Made by a program: the position numbers and the translations under genes. Shown here piece by piece: positions 17,525 to 25,991 of a stretch of DNA of 64,000 nucleotides. The notes under the pieces are model-generated. The model worked only from the letters and a program-made list of their open reading frames with translations. It did not search any database and was not told where the DNA came from. Location of the stretch: NCBI RefSeq assembly GCF_037782385.1, contig NZ_JBBEXD010000011.1, positions 62,001 through 126,000 of the forward strand. Direction: 5' to 3'. Numbering within the stretch: position 1 is the stretch's first letter; every line of letters starts with the position of its first letter. Source of the stretch: Ascidiimonas meishanensis (lineage in GTDB: Bacteria; Bacteroidota; Bacteroidia; Flavobacteriales; Flavobacteriaceae).

Positions 17525-19060
17525 ATGAAGAAAAAATTACGATTAATACTAGGCGATCAGCTTAATCATAATCATCCTTGGTTTGATGATCAAAACGATT
17601 CCATTATTTATTTAATGGCTGAAATGAAACAAGAAACCAGCTATGTAAAGCATCATATCCAAAAAGTGGTTGCTTTCTTCTGTTCTATGCGAAACTTTGC
17701 AGCATGGCTTGAAGAAAGAGGTAATAAAGTATTGTATTTTAAAATTGATGATGAACAGAATCCGCATCAATTAGACAAACTCATCAAAAAGCAAGTAACA
17801 GCAACAAATGCCTCTATTTTTGAGTACCAGTTACCTGATGAATATCGCTTAGATGAACAGCTTAGAACCATCTGTTCCTCTTTAGAAATTGAAACTGCCT
17901 CCATAGATACCCATCATTTTTTTACTACACGTAATGAATTAAGCAACTTTTTTAAGGGCAAGAAGCAATTGTTAATGGAAAGTTTTTACCGAATGATGCG
18001 TAAGAAACATGAGGTGATGGTTATAGATGGCCAGCCTGAGGGTGGGAAATGGAACTTTGATCAAAGCAATCGAAAAAAATGGAAAGGAAGTCCGGAAATT
18101 CCTCATGAACGTGGGTTCAGGAAGGATGTGAGTACGATTGTAGAGGCAATAAAAAAAATGGAAATAACAACGTTTGGTTCTATTGATAAAACTAATTTTA
18201 GTTGGCCTACCAGCCGTGAAGATTGCCTATCTGTATTGAATTACTTTTGTAAAAATCTGCTTGTCCATTTTGGTGATTATCAAGATGCGATGCATACTCA
18301 GGAAAAATTCTTGTTTCACTCACGATTATCTTTTGCAATGAACAGCAAAATGTTAGCACCCAAAGAGGTCATTGATAAAGTAATTTCTTTTTATTACGAA
18401 CATAAAGAGCAGGTTGATATTTCTCAGGTAGAAGGCTTTGTAAGGCAAATTCTAGGATGGCGTGAATATATGCGGGGAGTTTATTGGAAAGAAATGCCAG
18501 CCTATGCCAATTGCAATGAACTAGACAATCACAATCCATTACCAGACTTCTACTGGACGGGAGATACGAAAATGAACTGCCTCCATCATAGTATTCGTCA
18601 AAGTCTGGAAGAATCTTACGCACATCATATTCAGCGCCTTATGATTACTGGTAATTATGCGTTGCTTACACAAACCAACCCAGCAGAAGTAGATGTGTGG
18701 TATCTTGGTGTGTATATAGATGCAATTGAATGGGTAGAAATTACCAATACCAGAGGTATGAGTCAATATGCCGATGGCGGAATTGTAGCGACCAAACCTT
18801 ATGTTTCAAGTGGTAGCTATATCAATAAAATGAGTAATTATTGTAGCTCTTGTCATTACAATGTAAAGGATAAAACAGGTGACAAAGCCTGCCCGTTTAA
18901 TTCATTGTATTGGCATTTTTTAGATGACAAAAGAAAACAGCTTGAAAACAACCCGAGAATGGGAATGATGTACAGTCTGTTGAATAAAATGGATCCGCAA
19001 AAACTTGCGGATTTGAAGGAAAGAGCGAACGATGTTATTGAAAATCCACAAAATTTTTAA
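17525..19060 (+). CDS. Iron-sulfur bacterial cryptochrome/photolyase (FeS-BCP, PhrB type)
   Basis: A 511-residue member of the photolyase-related family that uses FAD, a 6,7-dimethyl-8-ribityllumazine antenna and a [4Fe-4S] cluster; characterised members repair (6-4) photoproducts. The N-terminus LRLILGDQLNHNHPW and the C-terminal GWREYMRGVYW, MITGNYALL and VEITNTRGMSQYADGG segments are typical. Cluster cysteines are C352, C440, C443 and C456, the same mutual spacing I recall for Agrobacterium PhrB (350, 438, 441, 454). This gene ends the light operon, followed by a hairpin about 110 bases on. Assignment to the FeS-BCP group is firm; the DNA lesion preference is inferred. Confidence 0.94.
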   Translation: MKKKLRLILGDQLNHNHPWFDDQNDSIIYLMAEMKQETSYVKHHIQKVVAFFCSMRNFAAWLEERGNKVLYFKIDDEQNPHQLDKLIKKQVTATNASIFEYQLPDEYRLDEQLRTICSSLEIETASIDTHHFFTTRNELSNFFKGKKQLLMESFYRMMRKKHEVMVIDGQPEGGKWNFDQSNRKKWKGSPEIPHERGFRKDVSTIVEAIKKMEITTFGSIDKTNFSWPTSREDCLSVLNYFCKNLLVHFGDYQDAMHTQEKFLFHSRLSFAMNSKMLAPKEVIDKVISFYYEHKEQVDISQVEGFVRQILGWREYMRGVYWKEMPAYANCNELDNHNPLPDFYWTGDTKMNCLHHSIRQSLEESYAHHIQRLMITGNYALLTQTNPAEVDVWYLGVYIDAIEWVEITNTRGMSQYADGGIVATKPYVSSGSYINKMSNYCSSCHYNVKDKTGDKACPFNSLYWHFLDDKRKQLENNPRMGMMYSLLNKMDPQKLADLKERANDVIENPQNF

Positions 19061-19123
19061 TTTTTTTTAATCTGCGTGATCCAAATACAACTACTCCTTC
19101 GTATATATATTGAAGACTACAAA

Positions 19124-19137
19124 AAAATACGTATTTT
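19124..19137. promoter_or_regulatory. 14-bp perfect palindrome
   Basis: AAAATACGTATTTT is its own reverse complement and lies between the cryptochrome operon and the AraC gene, before the terminator hairpin. Its TACGTA centre and A/T flanks suggest a protein-binding site. It may belong to the same broad class as the GTATAAATAC palindromes at 28348 and 29981, although the core differs. Confidence 0.35.
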
Positions 19138-19170
19138 CCGCTATAATGCGTCTATATATTTTCACTTGAC

Positions 19171-19200
19171 ACCCCCTCTTTCTTCGAGGGGGTTCTTTAT
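19171..19200 (+). terminator. Rho-independent terminator after the cryptochrome operon
   Basis: An 8-bp GC-rich stem, ACCCCCTC with GAGGGGGT, around TTTCTTC, followed by a short imperfect T tract (TCTTTAT). Confidence 0.75.
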
Positions 19201-19237
19201 TATGTAATGTTTCTCTTTTTAGTAAGACTATTACACC

Positions 19238-20080
19238 ATGACACATGAATTTAAAGAGTTTTCTACCGGTGCGCTGCTAACGGTTGGAGATGAAAATCTC
19301 TTAAGCACCTTTAAAATACCTAAACAAACAGGATTATATATGTTTCTATGGGCTCGTATGAAGCCTGTATCTATAATTGTAGATAGCGTACCTATAACTT
19401 TAGATAAAGATGAAATTATGTCCCTTACTCCCATTCAGTATTTGCAATACCAAGAAGGAACAGACCTGTTGGTTTACCAATTTAATCGAGAATTTTATTG
19501 CATCAAAGATCACGACAAAGAAGTAAGCTGTGCTGGATTGCTGTTTTATGGAGATAATGCGCTTCCGGTCATGAAACTTTCAAAAAAAGAAGTGGAGAGC
19601 TTTAATCTATTACATCAAGTTTTTCTTGAAGAGTTACAAACAGAAGATACGATTCAAGCAGAAATGCTACGTATGTTGATGGCTCGTTTTATGATAAAGT
19701 CTACTCGCATTCTCAAACAACAGCATGAAAATAATAACAATACCATACTAGACACCAAAACAGAAACACTTCGCACCTATAATTTTTTAGTGGAGAATCA
19801 CTTTAAAGAATCCCATAGTGTAGCATTTTATGCAGAAAAGATGTTTAAATCTCCCAAAACCTTATCAAATTCTTTTACCTCTACTGGAAAAACACCTATT
19901 CAAATAATTCATGACCGTATTGTATTAGAGGCAAAACGCCTTTTGTATTATACAGACAAGTCTTCAAAAGAAATTGCTTATGAACTAGGTTTTGAAGATG
20001 CATCGCACCTAAGCAGAATATTTAAAAAACAAACCGGAATCACCCCAGGCGCTTTCAAAAAACAACAACAAAGTGCCTAA
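19238..20080 (+). CDS. AraC family transcriptional regulator
   Basis: A 280-residue regulator with an N-terminal sensing domain (about 1-150) and a C-terminal double helix-turn-helix (about 185-276). The second helix-turn-helix is plain: SSKEIAYELGFEDASHLSRIFKKQTGITPGAFKK. The linker has a polar HENNNNTILDTKTE stretch. The downstream DoxX-like gene is 105 bases away and carries an operator-like promoter layout that recurs before an AhpD-like gene at 27323 and pirin at 42789, so this protein is a likely controller of those promoters. The ligand is unknown. A paralogue with the same FYAEK(M/L)F segment is at 41842. Confidence 0.92.
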   Translation: MTHEFKEFSTGALLTVGDENLLSTFKIPKQTGLYMFLWARMKPVSIIVDSVPITLDKDEIMSLTPIQYLQYQEGTDLLVYQFNREFYCIKDHDKEVSCAGLLFYGDNALPVMKLSKKEVESFNLLHQVFLEELQTEDTIQAEMLRMLMARFMIKSTRILKQQHENNNNTILDTKTETLRTYNFLVENHFKESHSVAFYAEKMFKSPKTLSNSFTSTGKTPIQIIHDRIVLEAKRLLYYTDKSSKEIAYELGFEDASHLSRIFKKQTGITPGAFKKQQQSA

Positions 20081-20083
20081 TCG

Positions 20084-20149
20084 GGAAAAATTGACAATTA
20101 TTTAGGAACTATACTCCTTTTGAAAACCTAGCCAATGCCTCAACTTTGC
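20084..20149 (+). promoter_or_regulatory. Promoter with shared bipartite motif (DoxX-like gene)
   Basis: GGAAAAATTGACA at 20084-20096 and CAACTTTGC at 20141-20149. The G of the first block is 61 bases before the TTTG; the same 13-mer occurs at the same 61-base spacing before the AhpD-like gene (27189). A TTG at about 20119-20122 is suitably placed as the -33 element. The upstream block is where an AraC-type activator would bind. Confidence 0.6.
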
Positions 20150-20185
20150 ATCAACAATACTAAAACAACTTAAAAACACATCATT

Positions 20186-20590
20186 ATGAAAACTATAAAA
20201 AAACACCTTCCGCTAGTTCTAAGAATTGTAACTGCTATCATATTAATTCAAACTCTTAGGTTTAAGTTTACCGCACATCCAGACAGTGTCTATATTTTTA
20301 CAGAGGTAGGTCTAGAACCTTTTGGAAGAATTGGTATTGGTGTATTAGAGCTTATTGCCTCTATTTTGTTATTAATCCCTAAAACTATTTGGGTAGGAGC
20401 GGGTCTCACTTTGGGAATTATTGGTGGTGCTATAATGATGCATTTAACTATTTTAGGAATTGAAGTGCGTGGTGATGGTGGCACCCTATTTGGGATGGCA
20501 GTACTTACATTTAGCCTTTCTGCTAGTATCCTATTTATGTATCGTGCACAAATCCCTTTTATTGGAAAACGATTTTTAAAAAGTGCTTAG
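20186..20590 (+). CDS. DoxX-like membrane protein
   Basis: A 134-residue protein with four predicted membrane helices (about 10-25, 47-66, 68-90, 102-122). The layout, with FKFTAHPDSVYIF after helix 1 and GVLELIASILLLIP in helix 2, fits the DoxX/DUF4870-like small membrane family, linked to redox or thiosulfate metabolism in some bacteria. No catalytic residue can be named. It is transcribed alone after the AraC gene and is closed by a strong hairpin. Its promoter shares elements with those of the AhpD-like and pirin genes, pointing to an oxidative or electrophile stress role by inference. Confidence 0.72.
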   Translation: MKTIKKHLPLVLRIVTAIILIQTLRFKFTAHPDSVYIFTEVGLEPFGRIGIGVLELIASILLLIPKTIWVGAGLTLGIIGGAIMMHLTILGIEVRGDGGTLFGMAVLTFSLSASILFMYRAQIPFIGKRFLKSA

Positions 20591-20610
20591 TACAGTATAT
20601 ACTTGTTATA

Positions 20611-20646
20611 AAAATGCCTTTATTATATCTAAAGGCATTTTTTATG
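20611..20646 (+). terminator. Rho-independent terminator
   Basis: A 12-bp stem (AAAATGCCTTTA with TAAAGGCATTTT), a seven-base loop, and a continuing T tract after the DoxX-like gene. Confidence 0.9.
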
Positions 20647-20709
20647 CGCTATTGGATAGTTTCACCTTAACAATTCTGCCTATCTTTAAATTCCTAAAAT
20701 TTACAAATC

Positions 20710-21468
20710 ATGTGGCATTTAAAACATAAAATCGCTCTGGTAACAGGAGGCACCAAAGGTATAGGAAAAGCAATTATTCAGGAATTTGTTGATTTGGGGG
20801 CTACGGTAATTTTTACTGCCCGAAATGAGGAGGAAGTCAAAAAAGTTGCTTCCGATTTTAAGTCTAAAGGCTATCCTGTATTTGGAAGAAAAGCAGATGT
20901 ATCTGTTCTGGAAGATAGAAAAGAGTTACTGGAATTTATCCAAAAGCGTTTTAATCGTTTAGATGTATTGGTGAATAATGCAGGGATAAACATTCGTAAA
21001 AATGCGGTAGATTATACAGAAGAAGAATACCGAAAAGTGATGGATATTAATTTATTGGCTCCTTTTGAACTAAGTAGAGAAGCATTTTTATTACTTACTA
21101 AAAGTAAAGCGGCAGCCATTGTTAACATTGCTTCAACGGCTGCAAGTTTTGATGTTCGCTCTGGAACACCCTATGCAATGGCAAAATCAGGATTACTTCA
21201 ACAAAGCAGGAGTCTTGCCGTAGAATGGGCAGAAAAAAATATACGCGTAAACAGTGTTTCTCCTTGGTATACTGAAACCCCTTTAACAGAAGCTGTTCTG
21301 AGTAAAACGGAGCGGTTGGCGCTTATAAAAGAGCGTACCCCTTTACATCGTGTGGCTCAACCTGAAGAAATAGCCGCCGCAGTTGCCTTCTTAGCAATGG
21401 AAAAGTCCTCATATATCACCGGACAAAATCTAAATGTAGATGGAGGTATTAGCGTGAGCGCTTTATGA
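20710..21468 (+). CDS. SDR family oxidoreductase (tropinone reductase-like)
   Basis: A 252-residue classical short-chain dehydrogenase/reductase. The cofactor motif TGGTKGIG spans residues 12-19, NNAG starts at 89, and the catalytic triad is S142, Y155 and K159 in the YAMAK context. The C-terminal SSYITGQNLNVDGG is the usual family ending. The order matches the tropinone reductase-like bacterial subgroup, whose substrates are mostly unassigned. An R at position 38 after the second beta strand favours NADP(H). It is monocistronic and not clearly part of the preceding light and redox genes. Confidence 0.9.
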   Translation: MWHLKHKIALVTGGTKGIGKAIIQEFVDLGATVIFTARNEEEVKKVASDFKSKGYPVFGRKADVSVLEDRKELLEFIQKRFNRLDVLVNNAGINIRKNAVDYTEEEYRKVMDINLLAPFELSREAFLLLTKSKAAAIVNIASTAASFDVRSGTPYAMAKSGLLQQSRSLAVEWAEKNIRVNSVSPWYTETPLTEAVLSKTERLALIKERTPLHRVAQPEEIAAAVAFLAMEKSSYITGQNLNVDGGISVSAL

Positions 21469-21561
21469 AAAATATATTTTTAATGATTTCTTTGAATATA
21501 TTCTAATTTAAACAAAAGCTTTGTGGATTCAACTAGATTAATCACTTCTCAAGAAAATATT

Positions 21562-22663
21562 CTATTCAAAGTCTTTACGGGTATATGATCTATATTTTCC
21601 GGCATTTATAGGCCTTTCTAACTCTAGAAATAGTAATTCTTCTTTAGCAATACTTAGCTTACAGAAGCTTTTTGCTATTGTTTTAAACATTCGCTTTTCA
21701 GGAGGCAAAGGCACATTTAATTCACTCATACACCAGGTATAAAAGTCTATTAGTTTGGCTCTTTGTAAATCTGGCGTAGGCATATAGGCATTTGCAAAGT
21801 TGTACTCTAATTTATTTGCTTGTCTTCAACAAACATTTGGAAGACTACACTTTTTCCTGAAAAAAGATTAAAAGACAAATAGTAATCCCATTTCCCCCAA
21901 ATACCGAGTATGGGTAATGTTAAAAATAATAGCAGCACCAAACGTTTTACAGTATTTGCATTACTGTTCCAAAGATACCTTAATGATAATTTAGTATCTG
22001 ATTTAAAGAAACAGCTATACAAAAATATGATTAACGCAAGATTCCAAGGAATAATTATAGAATTAAAATCACCTCCTAACGGACTTAAATACAATATAAT
22101 GAGTGAGTGCATTAAGAATCCTATGATTACTGCACTCTTTTGTGTTTTTTGAAATAATAGACCAAAGGCAATAAAAATTTCTGTAATAGGAACAATGTAT
22201 CCTATTTCCTTAAAGCTAGTTAACTGCCAGTTTGTAAGGTTCAAAACAAAATGTGGAAAAACCTGATCTATAAAGTAAAAATTAAATTTATTGAGTCCGC
22301 CCCAAAAATAAATCCCAACAAGTATCCACTGAAAATAGGCGATACTAGTTTCTCTACTTTTAAAACAAAAAGTAGTGATAAGACCATGGTTGCCAACGCG
22401 TTTGATCTTGAATGGCTAATAAAATTAAAAGACCAAATAATAAGATCACTAAAACCTGGCGGTATAAAAAAAGGTTTATAACTAACAAGGATAGTGTGAT
22501 TCCAATAATAAGATACCCCATTGTAGAAGATAATTCTGGCAAATCAAAAAGAGGTAATAAAGGAAAATTACGATTGTTAATCCATAATTTAAAAAGATAT
22601 TAGAATTCCAATAATAAGAAATGCATTAGTTATCCTAAAAATTATTTTATGCTTTGCAGTCAT
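21562..22663 (-). pseudogene. Broken membrane protein gene with three frameshifts
   Basis: Read on the minus strand, one protein is spread over three frames. It starts MTAKHKIIFRITNAFLII, hits a stop near 22590 after a T5 run, continues in a second frame as KLWINNRNFPLLPLFDLPE through AIQDQTRWQPWSYHYF, and breaks near 22365. A third frame gives VGIYFWGGLNKFNFYFIDQV onward to SFNLFSGKSVVFQMFVED. A final shift near 21815 leads to NKLEYNFANAYMPTPDLQR and a stop at 21562. The intact product would be about 365 residues with several membrane helices, resembling DoxX/MauE or HTTM-like proteins of Bacteroidota. The pieces align in order without gaps, so this is a decayed gene or a set of homopolymer sequence errors. 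Confidence 0.8.
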
Positions 22664-22914
22664 TTGTATGCTGGTACAGAAGCGTTAGAGATTGCTAAAG
22701 AAACCAACTAATAACATCTTAGTACCATTGATGTCTTATGCAAGATGTTTTCTTTTTATTTAGCAACCAATTTACTAAAAATTTAAATGCCTACTGTTTT
22801 CAGGATGGTAATCTGGTTTTAAAGGCAACTATTTTTTTCAAAGAATGTGTAACTTCTCTACTTTGTTTGTGAATATCAATTGCTATAACTAGCTTTGGTA
22901 GGTATTGCTTATTT
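22664..22914. other. Intergenic region before the J-domain gene
   Basis: On the plus strand a short frame, MLCSHLYAGTEALEIAKETN then stop (22650-22712), looks like a protein C-terminus and may be the remnant of a lost gene. It is followed by AACATCTT and AAGATGTT arms (22713-22720, 22742-22749) with a T-rich tail, a weak terminator candidate. Neither is certain. Confidence 0.3.
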
Positions 22915-24192
22915 ATGACAAATCATTACGACATTCTTGAAATTGAATCCTCCGCTACGGAAGCTGAAATCAAAAAGGCATTTAGAAGTTTAGCTGTTAA
23001 ATACCACCCTGACAAACATATGGGGGATAATTTCTTTGTTCAAAAATTCATTGAAGTAAAAGAAGCCTATGATGTACTTATAGACGCTGATTCCCGAAAA
23101 AGCTACGATTTTAACTTAAAGCAGTATCAATATAGAAAAGTACAGGAAAAACAAAATCCACAAAAAACTCAGGCGCAAGATGCTCCAGATGAGAGTTCGT
23201 ACTATGAACCCTATAGACCATTTTATTCATCTAAAGACAGGGAACAACAAGAAACACCAAAAACGTATCCTAAGTATGATCTTTGGGGCGAAGCTTTAAG
23301 CGGAGGGTGGGAATTCTTTAGGTTTCCAGAGAATATAGGCAAAATAATTGGCGCCTATTCAGATTTAAAAGAAGGGGAACAACCAATTACTTTTATGCAA
23401 AGAGCCTTTTATGTTTTAAAAAGACTGGGGATTGGTTTTCTTATCGGGTTGCTTATACTGTTCATTGCAAATCCAAGTTGGGTATTGGCAATACTAGGTT
23501 TTGCTGTTCCATTGGCTATAGCTATTATATCTATGAAGCCTATTAAAAGATTTGAGCACGCCAACTATTTTGTAGCAGTAAATGGTTTTGCAGAATATAA
23601 ATGTAAAGGTCAAAGATCTCAAATCACTGCATATAAAGAAGTTAATTTTAACGAAATTACAGATGTCTACCTATATCAGGTAGAAATGATGTTAAACTCA
23701 AAATATCAATACACAGAATATTTCTATTTTTTCTTTCATAATGAAAGTGGGCAGCACATTTATGTGAAGAAGGGGCGTTTCAATAAAAAGAAACCTAAAA
23801 AAATCCCTTTAGATTTTCAATTTTGCCAGAAAGCAGAACATTACTGGACGGTGTATCTACTTGACAATCTTGAGAAAAAACTAGAAGAAGATGGGCATTT
23901 ATTATTCAATTTATACGATCTGGAGAAAAAAACAATTACGCCCTATATTCAATTAAGCTTAGGGCAAATTACATTTCTTAGAAATGGAATTCCTGTATTT
24001 ACGTATCAATTTGATGAAATAAAAAGAATTTATGCAAAGGGTAATGATTTATTTATAGAACATACTAATTTTCATAAAACCATGTTTTTCTTTAAATCTG
24101 GAAATGCAGATAAAATTCCCGTTCTCAACTTATGTAATCGGCCTTTCTTCTATAATGCGATGGAGTTATTGCTAGGGTATAGTTTGTATTAG
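22915..24192 (+). CDS. J-domain protein with membrane segments
   Basis: A 425-residue protein starting with a DnaJ domain (residues 3-67), with the HPD motif at 31-33 in KYHPDKHMGD, so it can stimulate an Hsp70 ATPase. After a polar linker, two hydrophobic segments (about 172-187 and 190-204, FLIGLLILFIANPSWVLA) anchor it to the membrane. The C-terminal 200 residues are a beta-rich domain like a PH or GRAM-type fold, with repeated strand patterns such as IYVKKGRFNKKK. No zinc-finger or standard DnaJ client domain is present, so this is a specialised type III J-protein. The chaperone partner and target are unknown. Confidence 0.82.
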   Translation: MTNHYDILEIESSATEAEIKKAFRSLAVKYHPDKHMGDNFFVQKFIEVKEAYDVLIDADSRKSYDFNLKQYQYRKVQEKQNPQKTQAQDAPDESSYYEPYRPFYSSKDREQQETPKTYPKYDLWGEALSGGWEFFRFPENIGKIIGAYSDLKEGEQPITFMQRAFYVLKRLGIGFLIGLLILFIANPSWVLAILGFAVPLAIAIISMKPIKRFEHANYFVAVNGFAEYKCKGQRSQITAYKEVNFNEITDVYLYQVEMMLNSKYQYTEYFYFFFHNESGQHIYVKKGRFNKKKPKKIPLDFQFCQKAEHYWTVYLLDNLEKKLEEDGHLLFNLYDLEKKTITPYIQLSLGQITFLRNGIPVFTYQFDEIKRIYAKGNDLFIEHTNFHKTMFFFKSGNADKIPVLNLCNRPFFYNAMELLLGYSLY

Positions 24193-24245
24193 CCAGTATC
24201 TCTTTAATGGTATGTTGCAAGTTTAATATTAGATAGTCTAAAAAA

Positions 24246-24644
24246 ATGTCTGGAGAAAAAGATCTTGATGAATTAATAAAAAACATAAATCCTAAGCTAA
24301 ACCATGGTGAATATGTATTTTGCACGGTATCCGATCTTACTATGGTTGACCGAAAAGCAACGCTCTGCGAATTCAAAGAAAAAGAAGGAATCACTATTGT
24401 TTTAGAGAAGAAAAAGGCAGATCAATTAAATTTAGACTATACCTATATTGCCTCTTGGATTACACTACAGATTCATTCATCTTTAGAAGCGGTAGGTTTA
24501 ACCGCCGTATTTTCACATGAATTGGCCAAAAATAATATTAGTTGTAATGTGATTGCCGGATATTACCATGACCATATCTTTGTAGATCAAAAAGATGCAC
24601 AAAAGGCTATTCAAGTGTTGAACAAACTCTCCATAAAAAGATGA
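24246..24644 (+). CDS. ACT domain protein
   Basis: A 132-residue protein of the small ACT-domain family (COG3602-like). It opens with a HGEYVFCTV segment and has EKEGITIVL, then WITLQIHSSLEAVGLTAVFSHELAKNNISCNVIAGYYHDHIFV, the ACT ligand-binding strand-helix arrangement also seen in amino-acid-binding regulators. The role of these free-standing proteins is not established; amino-acid sensing is the usual guess. The gene follows the J-domain gene by 53 bases on the same strand, but no functional link is evident. Confidence 0.85.
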   Translation: MSGEKDLDELIKNINPKLNHGEYVFCTVSDLTMVDRKATLCEFKEKEGITIVLEKKKADQLNLDYTYIASWITLQIHSSLEAVGLTAVFSHELAKNNISCNVIAGYYHDHIFVDQKDAQKAIQVLNKLSIKR

Positions 24645-24763
24645 CTCATAACAATCAGAAATTCTATATTTACCATACACTTCAAAAACGATCGTATATT
24701 TTTTAAATCACCACTTATTACAAAGTTTTGTAGCCCATTATTTTTTTTTCATAACTTGCGTTT

Positions 24764-25399
24764 ATGATGCGAAACATAAGATTGCCGGAAGAATTAACTA
24801 CGGTTTTAAGCGGAGAAACTCGGGACTTCACAGTAAAAGCAGGTAGGGAAAAACCCCTTGCAAAATCATTTTCATTAATTGTGTTTGGAGTTATCTGGAC
24901 AGCTTTTACAAGTGTTTTTGTATTTGCATTCTTAGGACCTCTTTTCTTTGGAAATGAAGTTCATTTTTCAACTAACGGAAAGCCTACTGTTGCGAGTCCG
25001 GATAATTTGGAACCTATCATTTTTCCTGCTGTCTTTATTGGTGTTTTTGTATTAATTGGTATCGCTATACTCTCCTCAGGTATTTACTCTATGTTTAAAA
25101 AAGGAGGATATTTTGTAGGTACTCCCACTAGATTAGTGAACTACCGTAAAGGTAAAATAAGATCTATTGATTGGGAACAATTTTCTGGTGATATTCGGGT
25201 TAGTGGTAATGATCAAAAAGGGAATATTACTCTTGGAATGAGGACTGGTAAAATGGTAAGCCGAAAAAACCGTTCCAGTCAATACGTCCCAGACATGATT
25301 TATATTTCTGAGGTGAGAAATGTATTCAATATTGAGAAACTATGCAGACAAAGAATTAAAGAGAATGATCCTACCCCTGCTGTCACCTCAAGTAACTAG
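24764..25399 (+). CDS. Membrane protein of unknown function
   Basis: A 211-residue protein I do not recognise. It has two membrane helices (about residues 38-62 and 92-116), FSLIVFGVIWTAFTSVFVFAFLG and FPAVFIGVFVLIGIAIL, joined by a polar loop. A cytoplasmic beta-rich C-terminal domain contains TRLVNYRKGKIRSIDWEQF and YVPDMIYISEVRNVFNIEK, a pattern reminiscent of PH-like bacterial membrane domains. A decayed partial copy of this C-terminal domain lies downstream at 25558-25720, so the locus has duplicated. No operon partner is evident. Confidence 0.75.
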   Translation: MMRNIRLPEELTTVLSGETRDFTVKAGREKPLAKSFSLIVFGVIWTAFTSVFVFAFLGPLFFGNEVHFSTNGKPTVASPDNLEPIIFPAVFIGVFVLIGIAILSSGIYSMFKKGGYFVGTPTRLVNYRKGKIRSIDWEQFSGDIRVSGNDQKGNITLGMRTGKMVSRKNRSSQYVPDMIYISEVRNVFNIEKLCRQRIKENDPTPAVTSSN

Positions 25400-25991
25400 A
25401 ATAGGTTTTAGAAGGGCATTTACTTTTATCAAACAAAACATTGCCTTAATAGTTTCAAAATTTTGTACCCATTCTTGATATTATAATACATTCCATATTT
25501 AAATATTCTTATTGAACCTCAGCTATTCTTAACATTTATAAAGACACCAAAAAAACCTTTAAAAAAAGGAGGCTATTTTGTTAACACTCCAAATAGACTT
25601 ATAAATTTTCGTAACGGAAAGATAAATTCCATAGCCTAAAAAAATCGTCTCATCCAATTTTCCACCGACATGATTTATATTTCTAATTTAAGGAAGGTTT
25701 TACTATTGAAAAAATCTTAAAAAAAACACTTCCTTTTAATCCTAGAACTCCAGTTATTCTTTAGAGAAACAAATTTATATCATTTAAACTTCGTAAAAAA
25801 AACACCTGTTTTTTCTATGGTAAAACCGTAAGTTAAAATTTATATTATTTAGTAATTTGTAAGTATTTACGTTCTTTAGAGTATCCTTCTTATTTAATGC
25901 TTTTATATATAATTCAAATAGTATTAAAAGTATTATTTAGGCTCTTTATAGTACCTAGAATACTTAATGAACTTTAATTAAAACTAAGATT
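25400..25991. other. Gene-free stretch apart from a relic
   Basis: Besides the relic at 25558-25720 this stretch is extremely AT-rich, especially 25740-25990. It has no convincing hairpin terminator, RNA gene or open frame, and presumably holds the promoter of the downstream EEP hydrolase. Confidence 0.5.
25558..25720 (+). pseudogene. Relic partial copy of the 24764 membrane-protein gene
   Basis: The plus-strand frame reads KKGGYFVNTPNRLINFRN then GKINSIA and a stop, and in the same frame after the stop KNRLIQFSTDMIYISNL. These match KKGGYFVGTPTRLVNYRK, GKIRSI and KNRSSQYVPDMIYISEV of the intact upstream gene, with about 40 codons deleted at the stop. An upstream piece (AAAATTTTGTACCCATTCTT, about 25457) also resembles the 5' flank of the intact gene (CAAAGTTTTGTAGCCCATTA). 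It is therefore the remains of a tandem duplication. Confidence 0.78.

Noticed and set aside
22251..22603. Two plus-strand open frames over the pseudogene
   Set aside because: They are antisense to a recognisable membrane-protein reading and have lysine-rich, non-protein-like composition.
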